A stretch of 59,168 nucleotides of DNA from Nonomuraea basaltis (GCF_005893125.1 NZ_VCJS01000068.1:1-59168), one strand, 5' to 3'; positions 36,970 through 45,971 are shown, numbered from the stretch's first letter. Numbers and translations: made by a program. Notes: generated by a model from the letters alone, not told the origin.

Positions 36970-37617
36970 ATGCCGCGGAACCCGCGCAACCAGATCTACC
37001 CCGCCAACGAGGATCTGCCCGCCGCCCGGGGCGGCGGGCCGCTGGCCCGGCTCTGGCGGGCCCGCACCGAACTGCTGATGGGCGCCGCCCTGGCGCTGTT
37101 CGCGCTCACCCTGCTCGGCGCGACGCAGGAGGGCCGCTGGATCCCCTTCGTCCTGCTGACCAGCGCGATCTCGGTGCCGGCCGCCACCAGGGCCGGCCGC
37201 AACTGGATCGCCGCCCACTTCTGGTGCGTGGCGTCCAGGCACCGCCTGCAGCGGATCTGCCTGGAGACGACGATGCACACCAGGGCCGGGCGGATCCCGC
37301 TGGTGCTGTGGATCACACCGACGACGACGGGCGAGAAGGCACTGATCCTGACGAGGGCCGGGATCTGCGCCGAGGAGTTCGAGGCGTACAGCGAGGAGAT
37401 CGCCGCGGCCTGCTGGGCCAGGAGCGTGAACGTCTACCGGCACTGCACGCGGGCGCAGCTGGTGATCGTGGAGATCGTCAGGCGCGACGAGGTCCCCGGC
37501 GCCGCCTCCCCCGGGCTGGACCGGCTCTACGGCCGGCACGCCTGGGTCTCGCTCAGACGCGACCTCGAGGAGCCGCCTGATCTGCGCACACCGGTCGTGC
37601 TGCCGCAGATGGGCTGA
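36970..37617 (+). CDS. membrane protein resembling the N-terminal part of AICE FtsK/TraB
   Basis: This 215-residue protein has two adjacent membrane segments (about 35-70: LLMGAALALFALTLLGA, IPFVLLTSAISVPAAT). The soluble domain (LILTRAGICAEEFEAYSEEI, AACWARSVNVYRHCTRAQLV) resembles the region that precedes the motor domain in AICE translocases. There is no Walker A or B, so it cannot pump DNA by itself. It may be a truncated remnant or a stand-alone accessory protein. AGGAGGTGA precedes the ATG ideally, so it looks expressed. Confidence 0.65.
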   Translation: MPRNPRNQIYPANEDLPAARGGGPLARLWRARTELLMGAALALFALTLLGATQEGRWIPFVLLTSAISVPAATRAGRNWIAAHFWCVASRHRLQRICLETTMHTRAGRIPLVLWITPTTTGEKALILTRAGICAEEFEAYSEEIAAACWARSVNVYRHCTRAQLVIVEIVRRDEVPGAASPGLDRLYGRHAWVSLRRDLEEPPDLRTPVVLPQMG

Positions 37618-37652
37618 AGACCTGGGGATAAATGGGGCCTTCCCCAGGGGGT

Positions 37653-37684
37653 AAGCCCCGGAGACCGCGGGGGCTCCGGGGCTT
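37653..37684 (+). terminator. terminator closing the small-gene island
   Basis: AAGCCCCGGAG and CTCCGGGGCTT form an 11-bp perfect stem with a ten-base loop, 35 bases after the membrane protein stop. It separates the island from the molybdoenzyme gene. Confidence 0.75.
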
Positions 37685-37740
37685 CCCCATGTGCCCGGCA
37701 CGAGCCAAGATGAGTTCAGCTGGCGAACTCAGGAGTCGTG

Positions 37741-39921
37741 ATGACGTCGACCGTCCACCGGACTTGTCCCCTCTGCGAGGCCGTCTGCGGCCTGACGCTC
37801 ACCCTCGACGAGGGCGGGCACGTGACCAGCGTCCGCGGCGACAAGGACGATCCGTTCAGCAAGGGGTTCATCTGCCCCAAGGGGGCCAGCCTCGGCCGGC
37901 TCGACGAGGACCCGGACCGGCTGCGCAAGCCGCTGATCCGCGAGGGCGACCTGTGGCGCGAGGTCGGCTGGGACGAGGCGTTCGCCGCGGTGAAGGCCGG
38001 GCTCGACCGGGTCGCCGACCGGAAGTCGATCGCGGTCTATCTCGGTAACCCGAACGCGCACAGCATGGCGGGGGCGCTCTACGGCGCGCCCCTGATCAAG
38101 GCGCTGGGCACCCGCAACGTCTTCTCGGCCAGCACCGCCGACCAGATGCCCAAGCACGTGGCCAGCGGGCTGATGTTCGGGCATCCACTGGCCATCCCGG
38201 TCCCCGACCTGGACCGCACGGACTACCTGCTCATGCTGGGCGCCAACCCTCTGGAGTCCAACGGCTCGCTGTGCACCGCCCCCGACTTCCCTGGCAGGCT
38301 GAGGGCCCTGCGCGGGCGCGGCGGCCGGCTGGTCGTGGTCGACCCGCGGCGCACGCGGACCGCGGCGCTGGCCGACGAGCACGTGTTCGTCCGCCCGGGG
38401 ACCGATGCCTATCTGCTGTTCGGGATCGTCCACACGCTGTTCGCCGAGGATCTCGTCACGCCCTCACACCAGGTCAACGGGCTGGCCGAGGTACGCGAGG
38501 CGGCCAAGCACTTCCCGCCCGAGTCGGTGTCCCACCGTACGGGGGTGGCCGCCGAGGTGATCGTGCGGCTGGCCAGGGAGCTGGCGGGAGCGCGTACGGC
38601 CGCCGTGTACGCCAGGATCGGCACCTGCACGGCCGAGTTCGGCACGCTGGCCCAGTGGCTGGTGGACGTGCTGAACGTGCTCACCGGCAACCTCGACCGG
38701 CCGGGCGGCGCGATGTTCCCCAAGCCGGCCACGGAGTTCGGGGCGCGACGGAGGCCGTACGCGGTGGGGCGGTGGAAGAGCCGGGTCCGGGGCCTGCCCG
38801 AGGCGAACGGCGAGCTGCCGGTGGCCACCCTCGCCGACGAGATCGAGACGCCCGGCGAGGGGCAGGTCAAGTTCCTGCTCACGATCGCGGGCAACCCCGT
38901 GCTGTCGGCGCCCCACGGGGACCGGCTGGACGCGGCCTTCGAGGGGCTCGACTTCATGGTGAGCGTGGACCCGTACCTGAACGAGACCACCAAGCACGCG
39001 AACGTCATCCTGCCGCCGCCGCGGGTGCTGCAGTCAGGGCACTACGACTTCGCGCTGCTCGGGTTCGCGGTGCGCAACTACACGCGCTACTCTCCGCCGC
39101 TGCTGCCGCTGGACGGGCAGCCCTCAGAAGCCCAGATCCTGGCCAGGCTGGCCATGATCGCCTCGGGGCTCGAAGGGGATCTGGACGCGTTCGTCATCGA
39201 CGAGATGCTGCGCAAGGCCGCGGAGACGCCCGGCTCCGGCATCGAGGGGCGCGACATCGCGGAGCTGCACGACGCGCTGGAGGGCGAGACCGGCAGCGAG
39301 CGCAGGCTCGACCTCATGCTCAGGCTCGGCCCGTACGGCGAGTGGGCCGGCAAGGGCGACCTGTCGCTGCGCAAGCTGCTCGACCACCCGCACGGCCTGG
39401 ACCTGGGAGCGCTCGAGCCCAGGCTGGACGAGGTGCTGAAGACCGCCTCGGGGCTGATCGAGCTGGCGCCGCCGCAGCTCATCGAGGACGTGGAGCGGCT
39501 GCGGGGCAGGCTCGCCGAGGAGCCGCCGGAGATCGTCCTGATCGGGCGGCGCCACCTGCGCTCCAACAACAGCTGGCTGCACAACGTGGGCCCCCTGGTC
39601 GGCGGCAGCAACACCTGCACGCTGCAGATCAACCCGGCCGACGTGGCCCGGCTCGGGCTCGGCGGGGAGGCCGTGGTGCGCTCGGCGAAGGGCCAGCTCA
39701 CGGTGCCACTGGAGCCCACCGACACGATCATGCCGGGCGTGGTCAGCCTGCCGCACGGCTGGGGGCACGCGGGCAGCCCGCAGAGCGTGGCGGCCGAGCA
39801 CGCAGGGGTCTCCGCGAACGTGCTCACCGACGAATCCACCATCGACGTTCCAAGTGGTAACGCAGTGTTCAACGGAGTTCCGGTCACGATTTCACCAACT
39901 GGGGTGATCACCGCACATTAA
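37741..39921 (+). CDS. molybdopterin-dependent oxidoreductase
   Basis: This ~726-residue enzyme of the DMSO-reductase superfamily has an N-terminal 4Fe-4S site: CPLCEAVC and, about 30 residues on, FICPKG. Next comes the bis-MGD binding core (LLMLGANPLESNGS, VVVDPRRTRTAALAD, VLTGNLDRPGGAMF) and the C-terminal cofactor domain (LIGRRHLRSNNSWLHNVG). The metal-ligand region reads FSASTADQMPKHV, with no Cys or selenocysteine at the usual position. The start is ATG with CAGGAG five bases upstream. No NarH/NarI-type partner is adjacent; the Rieske protein two genes downstream could pass electrons. The substrate is unknown. Confidence 0.88.
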   Translation: MTSTVHRTCPLCEAVCGLTLTLDEGGHVTSVRGDKDDPFSKGFICPKGASLGRLDEDPDRLRKPLIREGDLWREVGWDEAFAAVKAGLDRVADRKSIAVYLGNPNAHSMAGALYGAPLIKALGTRNVFSASTADQMPKHVASGLMFGHPLAIPVPDLDRTDYLLMLGANPLESNGSLCTAPDFPGRLRALRGRGGRLVVVDPRRTRTAALADEHVFVRPGTDAYLLFGIVHTLFAEDLVTPSHQVNGLAEVREAAKHFPPESVSHRTGVAAEVIVRLARELAGARTAAVYARIGTCTAEFGTLAQWLVDVLNVLTGNLDRPGGAMFPKPATEFGARRRPYAVGRWKSRVRGLPEANGELPVATLADEIETPGEGQVKFLLTIAGNPVLSAPHGDRLDAAFEGLDFMVSVDPYLNETTKHANVILPPPRVLQSGHYDFALLGFAVRNYTRYSPPLLPLDGQPSEAQILARLAMIASGLEGDLDAFVIDEMLRKAAETPGSGIEGRDIAELHDALEGETGSERRLDLMLRLGPYGEWAGKGDLSLRKLLDHPHGLDLGALEPRLDEVLKTASGLIELAPPQLIEDVERLRGRLAEEPPEIVLIGRRHLRSNNSWLHNVGPLVGGSNTCTLQINPADVARLGLGGEAVVRSAKGQLTVPLEPTDTIMPGVVSLPHGWGHAGSPQSVAAEHAGVSANVLTDESTIDVPSGNAVFNGVPVTISPTGVITAH

Positions 39922-39931
39922 GGTGTCGCGC

Positions 39932-40534
39932 GTGACTATCGCGCCAGAAGAGGACCGCCTGAACGCCCAGATCTCCTTCGCCATCGAAATCGACAAGTTG
40001 AAGCGGATCATCCGCCGCAACCATCTCATCGACGGTTCGCGGCGGGAGAACACCGCAGAGCACTCCTGGTACGTGGGCACGCTGGCGATGGTCCTCGGCG
40101 AGCACGCCCCGCCGGGGACCGACCTCCAGCGGGTTGTGGCCATGCTGCTGGTGCACGACCTGGTGGAGATCGACGCCGGCGACACGTTCATCTACGACCC
40201 GGTGGAGGTCGCCGCGCAGGCCGGGGCCGAGCGGGCCGCCGCCGACCGCATCTTCGGCCTGCTGCCCGGCGAACAGGGGGCCTGGCTGCGGGAGCTGTGG
40301 GACGAGTTCGAGGCAAGGAAGACGCCGGAGGCGAGATTCGCCAAGGCGCTCGACCGCTTCGCCCCCATCCTCGCCAACCACCACACCGAGGGCGGCACGT
40401 GGCCGCTGTTCAAGGTCAGGGCGGCCCAGGTCAGGGAGAAGGTGCGGATCATCGAGGAGGGCTCACCCTCGCTCGGCGCGTACGCCCTGGAGCTGGTCGA
40501 GCTCTCCGTGACCAGGGGACACCTGTCCGAGTGA
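39932..40534 (+). CDS. HD-domain phosphohydrolase (YfbR/HDDC2-like)
   Basis: This ~200-residue enzyme is probably a nucleotide phosphatase. The HD metal site is visible: RRENTAEHSWYVG (first His), LLVHDLVEIDAGDTFIYD (HD pair and E/D) and a late Asp in KALDRFAPI. The start is a GTG at 39932, with another at 39923. The start is unsure because AAGG falls between them. It follows the molybdoenzyme gene by about ten bases, so co-transcription is likely, but a metabolic link is not obvious. Confidence 0.82.
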   Translation: MTIAPEEDRLNAQISFAIEIDKLKRIIRRNHLIDGSRRENTAEHSWYVGTLAMVLGEHAPPGTDLQRVVAMLLVHDLVEIDAGDTFIYDPVEVAAQAGAERAAADRIFGLLPGEQGAWLRELWDEFEARKTPEARFAKALDRFAPILANHHTEGGTWPLFKVRAAQVREKVRIIEEGSPSLGAYALELVELSVTRGHLSE

Positions 40535-40564
40535 TCCCCTCATGGCTGGGGTAGGGGACCTGTC

Positions 40565-41476
40565 GTGAAAGAGGAAGTACGAGCGAAACGTCGGCAATTG
40601 CGGGATTTCACCGGTCCTGTCGCCCTTGCCGATCGGCTCGAGAAGTCGAAGGCCATGGACCGACCGGTCAGAGCGCTGGCCAAGGCCGTACGCCGGCGCA
40701 TCCGCCCTGGATTGCTGCGCGACGTGCTGCACGGCGTGCCCATCGGCGAGCCGCTGCACCCACCGCTGGCCTCGGTCAGCCTGGGCTGCTGGATGTCGAC
40801 GGCCGTGCTCGACCTGGCCGGGGCCGACCCCCGGGCCGCGCGCCTGCTGCTGGCCACGGGCATCGCCAACGCGGTGCCCACCGCGGCCGCCGGGCTGACC
40901 GACTGGTCCTCACTCCACCGTGAGCAACAGCGGGTGGGTTTCGTCCACATGCTGTCGAATTTGACCGCACTGGGCCTGTTCTCCGCGTCCTTGCTGGCCC
41001 GCCTGCGCGGCCGCGAGCGCTCCGGCCGGCTGCTGTCCTTCGCCGGGCTCGGCATCGGCACGCTGGGCGCCTATCTGGGCGGCCACATGGCCTACCGGCA
41101 GGCAGCGGGGGCCAACCACGCCCCGCAAGTCAGCCACCTGGTGCCGCTGGGCTGGCACGATCTGTGCCCGATCAAGGACCTGCCGGAGGGCCGGCCGGTG
41201 GCGCGGCGGCTCGGCTACATCCAGCTCTTCGTGCTGCGCCGGGGCGAGGGCGTGATCGTGCTCGCCGACCACTGCCCCCACCTGGCCGGCCCGCTGCACC
41301 AGGGCAGGCTGGTCATGGAGGACGGCGAGGCTTGCGTCGTGTGCCCGTGGCACGGCAGCACGTTCCGGCTGGGCGACGGCTCGGTGCGGCACGGGCCGGC
41401 GACCGCTCCCGCGCCCACGTTCGAGACCCGGGTCCGTCGGGACGGCACGATCCAGGTACGGCCGGGCTTGACCTGA
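40565..41476 (+). CDS. DUF2231 membrane protein fused to Rieske 2Fe-2S domain
   Basis: This 303-residue protein has an N-terminal membrane part (about 65-180, four segments, DUF2231 type: GEPLHPPLASVSLGCWMSTA). A Rieske domain follows with DHCPHLAGPLHQG and CVVCPWHGSTF, giving the two Cys and two His cluster ligands. It probably relays electrons at the membrane. It starts at GTG with GGGG upstream, 30 bases after the HD gene and in line with the molybdoenzyme. Confidence 0.88.
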   Translation: MKEEVRAKRRQLRDFTGPVALADRLEKSKAMDRPVRALAKAVRRRIRPGLLRDVLHGVPIGEPLHPPLASVSLGCWMSTAVLDLAGADPRAARLLLATGIANAVPTAAAGLTDWSSLHREQQRVGFVHMLSNLTALGLFSASLLARLRGRERSGRLLSFAGLGIGTLGAYLGGHMAYRQAAGANHAPQVSHLVPLGWHDLCPIKDLPEGRPVARRLGYIQLFVLRRGEGVIVLADHCPHLAGPLHQGRLVMEDGEACVVCPWHGSTFRLGDGSVRHGPATAPAPTFETRVRRDGTIQVRPGLT

Positions 41477-41504
41477 AGTTTGGTTCAGGTTCTACGGTCG
41501 AGTC

Positions 41505-42332
41505 ATGGGCAAGATTCTGGTGACCGGCGCGACCGGAAACGTTGGCAGGCATGTGGTTTCCCAGCTCGCGGAGGCCGGGCTGGAGGTACGGGCGCTCGTC
41601 AGGGACCCCGGGCGGGCACGGTTGCCCGTCGAGATGGCGCGGGGCGACCTGAACGTGCCCGAGACGCTGCACCCGGCGCTGGAGGACGTCGAGAGCGTGT
41701 TCCTGCTCTGGCCGGGCTTCACGACCGACAACGCCGCGGAGGTGGTCGCGGCGATCGCCAAGCACGCGCGGCGCGTCGTGTACCTGTCGGCCAACGTGGC
41801 GCAGCTCGCGGACGAGCCGGCGACGCACTACCAGGAGATCGAGCGGCTGATCCGGCATTCGGGGCTCGGCTGGACGTTCCTGCGGCCCGGCGGTTTCGCG
41901 GCCAACACGCTGGGCTGGGCCGGGCAGATCCGGCAGGGCGTCGTGCGCTGGCCGTACGGGCAGGCCGCCAGGTCGCTGATCCACGAGAAGGACATCGCGG
42001 CCGTGGCCGTGCACGTGCTCACCTCGGCGGGACACAACGGGGCCACGTACGTTCTCACCGGCCCGGAGCGGTTGACCCAGGCCGAGCAGGTCAGGGTGAT
42101 CGGCGAGGTGGTCGGCCGCGAGGTGCGGTGGGAGGAGCAGCCGCCGGAGGAGGCCCGCGACCAGCTCATGGCGGCCTGGGGCGACGCGGACTTCGTGGAC
42201 GCCGCTCTGAAGACGTGGGAGAGCTTCGTGACGACTCCTGAGCCGGTCACCGACACCGTGGAGCGGCTGCTCGGCCGGCCGGCGCTGACGTTCCGCCAGT
42301 GGGCCGAGGACCACGCGGCGGACCTCAGCTGA
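41505..42332 (+). CDS. NmrA-like NAD(P)-binding protein
   Basis: This 275-residue atypical SDR begins MGKILVTGATGNVGRHVVSQ (TGATGNVG dinucleotide loop). It continues with LRPGGFAANTLGW and an Ile-His-Glu-Lys segment (SLIHEKDIAAVAVHVLTS), the layout of quinone-oxidoreductase and NmrA-like sensor proteins. The usual YxxxK pair is not evident, so it may sense redox state rather than catalyse. The ATG follows the Rieske gene by 28 bases. It converges with the gene at 42352-42588. Confidence 0.85.
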   Translation: MGKILVTGATGNVGRHVVSQLAEAGLEVRALVRDPGRARLPVEMARGDLNVPETLHPALEDVESVFLLWPGFTTDNAAEVVAAIAKHARRVVYLSANVAQLADEPATHYQEIERLIRHSGLGWTFLRPGGFAANTLGWAGQIRQGVVRWPYGQAARSLIHEKDIAAVAVHVLTSAGHNGATYVLTGPERLTQAEQVRVIGEVVGREVRWEEQPPEEARDQLMAAWGDADFVDAALKTWESFVTTPEPVTDTVERLLGRPALTFRQWAEDHAADLS

Positions 42333-42351
42333 CAATGGCGAGCTCGGCCCA

Positions 42352-42588
42352 TCAGGACTGAGCAGTTGACCTGACCTCGTCCGCAGGGTGCTCCACAAGG
42401 GCGAGGATGCGGCTGGACATGAACCTGGCCGTGCGCACCGGGGTGCCGCTGCGGGTGACCTCGCTCACCTCGACGAGCCCCCGGCGCGTGGCCACCTCGA
42501 CCCGCCGGCCGGCGCGGGTGGCCCTGATCTCGTAAGTTCGCGGGGATCCTCCCGCATCGATGACGATCTCCACCCGGTCACCCTTCAT
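42352..42588 (-). CDS. small conserved protein of unknown function
   Basis: The product is 78 residues, starting MKGDRVEIVIDAGGSPRTYE and continuing with a Thr/Arg/Val-rich beta domain (VATRRGLVEVSEVTRSG) and a C-terminal helix. The ATG at 42588 has only a weak ribosome site. It lies 16 bases after the TauE gene and may be its last operon member. Confidence 0.68.
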   Translation of the reverse strand: MKGDRVEIVIDAGGSPRTYEIRATRAGRRVEVATRRGLVEVSEVTRSGTPVRTARFMSSRILALVEHPADEVRSTAQS

Positions 42589-42604
42589 GTCCGCGTTATA
42601 CCCA

Positions 42605-43366
42605 TTACAGCTTTCCGTACACCAGTACGATAATCGCCGCGACGCCCACGCAGACGATGATTCCGCGCAGCACGGGCGCCGGGATCCGCCGCCCCAACCT
42701 GGCGCCCAGGAACCCGCCCGCGATCGCACCCAGCGCCACCCCGAGCACGCCCTGCCACTCCACCTCCGCGACGATCACGAACAGCGCGGCCGCCACGGCG
42801 TTGACGATCAGGGCGAGGACGTTCTTGGCGGCGTTCACCCGCTGGAGGTGGTCGTCCAGGAAGCTGCCGATCAGGCCGATCAGCAACACCCCCTGGGCGG
42901 CGCCGAAGTACCCGCCGTAGACGCCCGCGGCCAGCACGCCCAGCCACAGCGCCGGCCCGCCGTGCGCGTGCTCGTGCTCGCGCCGCTCGGCCAGCCACCG
43001 GTTGATCCGGGGCTGCACGACGACAAGCACGCAGGCCAGCGCGATCAGCGCGACGACGACGACCTCGAAGACGTCGGGGTCCAGGAAAAGCAGCAGGATC
43101 CCGCCGATCAGCGCCCCGGCCGCCGAGGCCGCGCCCAGGCGCAGCAGGCGGTCGCGCTGGCCATGGAGCTCGGTGCGGTAGCCGTACGCGGCGGTGAAGG
43201 AGCCCGGCACCAGGCCGATGGTGTTGGAGACGTTCGCCGTGACGGGGTCGACGCCGACGGCCACCAGAGTAGGGAACGTGATCAGGGAGCCCGATCCGAC
43301 GACGGCGTTGATGGCGCCCGCCACCACCCCGGCCGCGCAGACCGCGGCCAGTTCCCACCCCGTCAC
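42605..43366 (-). CDS. TauE/SafE-family sulfite/anion exporter
   Basis: This 253-residue membrane protein has about eight segments and the duplicated family motifs: GAINAVVGSGSLITFPTL in the first half and YGGYFGAAQGVLLIGLIG in the second. Members move sulfite, sulfoacetate or related anions. The GTG has GGAGG four bases upstream. It starts nine bases after the SPFH gene stop, so the pair is co-transcribed. Confidence 0.9.
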   Translation of the reverse strand: MTGWELAAVCAAGVVAGAINAVVGSGSLITFPTLVAVGVDPVTANVSNTIGLVPGSFTAAYGYRTELHGQRDRLLRLGAASAAGALIGGILLLFLDPDVFEVVVVALIALACVLVVVQPRINRWLAERREHEHAHGGPALWLGVLAAGVYGGYFGAAQGVLLIGLIGSFLDDHLQRVNAAKNVLALIVNAVAAALFVIVAEVEWQGVLGVALGAIAGGFLGARLGRRIPAPVLRGIIVCVGVAAIIVLVYGKL

Positions 43367-43375
43367 GAACCCTCC

Positions 43376-44296
43376 TTACGTATCCGGGCTCTTGGGGGGT
43401 GTGAAGAGGCCGCCCAGACCTTCCAGGACCTTGCCCATTTCCGACGGGACGATCCAGATCTTGTTGGCATCGCCCTTGGCGATCTCGGGGAGCGTCTGCA
43501 GGTACTGGTAGGCGAGCAGGTGCTGGTCGGGCTTGCCCTCGTGGATGGCCTTGAACACCATCCCGATCGCGTCCGCCTGCCCCTTGGCGCGCATGGCCTG
43601 GGCCTCGGCATCCGCCTGGGCGCGCAGCACCGCCGCCTCCGCCTCGCCCCGGGCCCGCAGCACCGACGCCTGCTTCTCGCCCTCCGCGGCCAGGATCGCC
43701 GCCTGCCGCTGCCCTTCGGCGGTCAGCACGGCGGCGCGCTTGTCGCGGTCGGCGCGCATCTGCTTCTCCATCGAGTCCTGGATGGAGGCGGGCGGGTCGA
43801 TGGCCTTCAGCTCGACCCGGTTGACGCGGATGCCCCACTTGCCGGTCGCCTCGTCGAGCACGCCGCGCAGCGCGGTGTTGATGTCCTCGCGCGAGGTCAG
43901 CGTGCGCTCCAGGTCCATGCCGCCGACCACGTTGCGCAGCGTCGTGACCGTGAGCTGCTCGACGCCGACGAGGAAGTTCGCGATCTCGTACGTGGCCGCC
44001 TTCGGATTGGTGACCTGGAAGTAGATCACCGTGTCGATGGAGACCACCAGGTTGTCGGAGGTGATCACCGGCTGCGGCGGGAACGACACCACCTGCTCCC
44101 GCAGGTCGATCATGTCCTTGATGCGGTCGATGAACGGCATCACCACGTTCAGCCCGGGCGTCAGCGTCCGGTGGTAGCGGCCGAGCCGCTCGATGATGGC
44201 CGCCGTGGCCTGCGGAATGATCCGGATGGTGCGGGCCACCCCGAAGCCCACCGCGGCGACCACGACGAGAGCGACGATGAGCTGCTGGGTGGACAT
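43376..44296 (-). CDS. SPFH/stomatin-like membrane protein
   Basis: This 306-residue protein has an N-terminal membrane helix (LIVALVVVAAVGFGVA), a prohibitin domain (AIIERLGRYHRTLTPGLNVV, VSIDTVIYFQVTNP) and a long Ala/Glu/Arg coiled coil (about 180-235), as in QmcA and HflK-like scaffold proteins. The usual NfeD partner is missing. Here the partner is the TauE exporter, nine bases downstream. Confidence 0.92.
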   Translation of the reverse strand: MSTQQLIVALVVVAAVGFGVARTIRIIPQATAAIIERLGRYHRTLTPGLNVVMPFIDRIKDMIDLREQVVSFPPQPVITSDNLVVSIDTVIYFQVTNPKAATYEIANFLVGVEQLTVTTLRNVVGGMDLERTLTSREDINTALRGVLDEATGKWGIRVNRVELKAIDPPASIQDSMEKQMRADRDKRAAVLTAEGQRQAAILAAEGEKQASVLRARGEAEAAVLRAQADAEAQAMRAKGQADAIGMVFKAIHEGKPDQHLLAYQYLQTLPEIAKGDANKIWIVPSEMGKVLEGLGGLFTPPKSPDT

Positions 44297-44382
44297 GGCG
44301 ACGCTCCGAAGCCGAGGGAACCGACTCCGTAGATCCTATTTCTTTTCAGCTCAGGGCGGCTTTTGTATGTCTAAATGGTGAT

Positions 44383-45171
44383 CTAGTGAGCTCGGGCGTA
44401 CCAGCGGCCCTCCGCGCTGCGGTCCAGCGACAGCGGCACCCCGAAGGTCTGGGACAGGTTGTCGGACGTCATCACGTGCTCAAGCGGCCCCTGGGCCACC
44501 ACGGAGCCGTGCCGCAGCAGCAGCCCGTGCGTGAACCCGCTGGGCACCTCCTCGACGTGGTGCGTCACCAGCACCAGCGTCGGTGAGCGATAGTCGCCGG
44601 CCAGCACCGTCAGGCGGCGCACCAGATCCTCGCGCCCGCCCAGGTCGAGCCCGGCCGCGGGCTCGTCGAGCAGGAGCATCTCGGGGTCCGGCATGAGCGC
44701 GCGGGCGATCTGCACGCGCTTGCGCTCACCCTCCGACAGCGTGCCGAACCGCCGCCTGATCAGATGGGCCGCCCCCATCATGTCGATCAGCTCGACGGCC
44801 CTGGTCACGTCGTTGGAGTCGTATTCCTCGGTCCAGCGGCCCATGATCCCATAGGAGGCGGTCAGGACGAGGTCGATGACTTTCTCCTCGGGCGGGATGC
44901 GCTCGGCCAGCGAGGCGCTCGCCAGCCCGATGCGCGGCCGCAGATCGAACACGTCCGCCTGTCCCAGCCGCTCCCCGAGCACCTCGACCAGGCCGTCGCT
45001 CGGATAGAGCAACGTGGCCGCGACCTGCAGCAACGTGGTCTTGCCCGCACCGTTGGGGCCGATGACCACCCAACGCTCGTCCTCGTTGACCGTCCAGTCG
45101 ATGCCGCGCAGCAGGGCCGCTCCGTCGCGCCTGACGGCGACGTCCTGGAGCCGCAGCACCTGACCACCCAT
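44383..45171 (-). CDS. ABC transporter ATP-binding protein (ModF/YlmA-like, no permease partner)
   Basis: This 262-residue ATPase has Walker A GPNGAGKTT, signature LSEGERKRV, Walker B LLLDEPAAGLD and the switch His in VTHHVEEVPSGF. It has no permease beside it, as for a class of soluble ABC proteins that act as stand-alone ATPases or pair elsewhere. ATG at 45171 follows GGAGG by eight bases. A frame 74 codons longer has an uncharacteristic sequence and is rejected. It is divergent from the gene at 45240. Confidence 0.88.
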   Translation of the reverse strand: MGGQVLRLQDVAVRRDGAALLRGIDWTVNEDERWVVIGPNGAGKTTLLQVAATLLYPSDGLVEVLGERLGQADVFDLRPRIGLASASLAERIPPEEKVIDLVLTASYGIMGRWTEEYDSNDVTRAVELIDMMGAAHLIRRRFGTLSEGERKRVQIARALMPDPEMLLLDEPAAGLDLGGREDLVRRLTVLAGDYRSPTLVLVTHHVEEVPSGFTHGLLLRHGSVVAQGPLEHVMTSDNLSQTFGVPLSLDRSAEGRWYARAH

Positions 45172-45239
45172 CCCCGATCCCTCCTTAGGAGTCACCCTCG
45201 GGACAAACCTATTGCAGCGCGAGCGCTTATCGTGGATCG

Positions 45240-45956
45240 GTGCGCCCTGAATCGCCTGTCTGTCCCTCCCTGGTCGCCTGGGGCAACGCGTGGCTCGTCG
45301 GCCACGTCGGCCTCGACGAGGCGGCTGACCACGTAGAATCCGCCGGCGGACCCACCGTCGCGGGCGAGGTCCCGTTGCGTAAATACCTCGCAAACCTGCG
45401 CGCCGGCGGGCTGCGCGAGCTGCGGCTCGCCCTCCCCGCGCCCGGCGACCCTCTGGGATTGTCCGGGCCCGCGTCCTTCAACTCGGCCGCGATCGACGCC
45501 GGGCAGGCCGTGATCGCCGTGCTCGACGACGGCAACCTCGGGCTGGTGCCGGCGCCGGACCGGCGCGGCTCGTCGTATGTCGGGGTACGCCTGGACGTGC
45601 ACGACTCCGGGCCCGTCCGCCACGACCTGCCGTCGCTGGCCGAGGCCGAGCGCGAGCTGTCGGACGCGATCCGGGCCGCCACCGAGGCGCTGGCCTCCGT
45701 CGAGGGCCCCGCGAAGGACCGGCCCGAGCTGGGGCGGCAGGGCGGCGAGCTGGCGCCCGGCTATCCCGCGCGGGCACACCGCGTCTCCACGCTGGCCACG
45801 CGGCTGGCCGCGGTGCTGCGCCACGCCGACGAGCGGGGGCTCACGACCGGGCAGATCGCCGCCCGCGGCGCCGCCCTGCGCGAGCTCGACCGCGCGGTAC
45901 GCCGTGCACTCGTGGCCGCCCACCACGCGATCTTCGAACCGCTCAGGAACCACTAG
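45240..45956 (+). CDS. conserved actinobacterial protein of unknown function
   Basis: The product is 238 residues, with an Ala/Leu-rich beta-alpha N-terminal half (GLRELRLALPAPGDPLGLSG, NSAAIDAGQAVIAVLDDGNL) and a helical C-terminal half (LAEAERELSDAIRAATEALA). It lacks transmembrane segments. It starts at a GTG with no ribosome site and little leader, so it could be leaderless. A strong terminator follows. Function is unknown; the broad character is that of a widespread actinomycete family. Confidence 0.72.
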   Translation: MRPESPVCPSLVAWGNAWLVGHVGLDEAADHVESAGGPTVAGEVPLRKYLANLRAGGLRELRLALPAPGDPLGLSGPASFNSAAIDAGQAVIAVLDDGNLGLVPAPDRRGSSYVGVRLDVHDSGPVRHDLPSLAEAERELSDAIRAATEALASVEGPAKDRPELGRQGGELAPGYPARAHRVSTLATRLAAVLRHADERGLTTGQIAARGAALRELDRAVRRALVAAHHAIFEPLRNH

Positions 45957-45971
45957 TCGCGTCCCCAGTTG

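Larger units (their letters stand above)
34924..37617. mobile_element. AICE-like genetic island or remnant
   Basis: A regulator pair (DUF5753/DUF397), divergent operator region, two or three small genes and a membrane protein resembling the front of an AICE FtsK/TraB protein lie together between chromosomal genes. I found no integrase, excisionase, replication gene, full translocase ATPase, tRNA target or att repeats, so this is at most a fragment of an integrative conjugative element. Boundaries are those of the genes, not of a recognised insertion. Confidence 0.45.
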
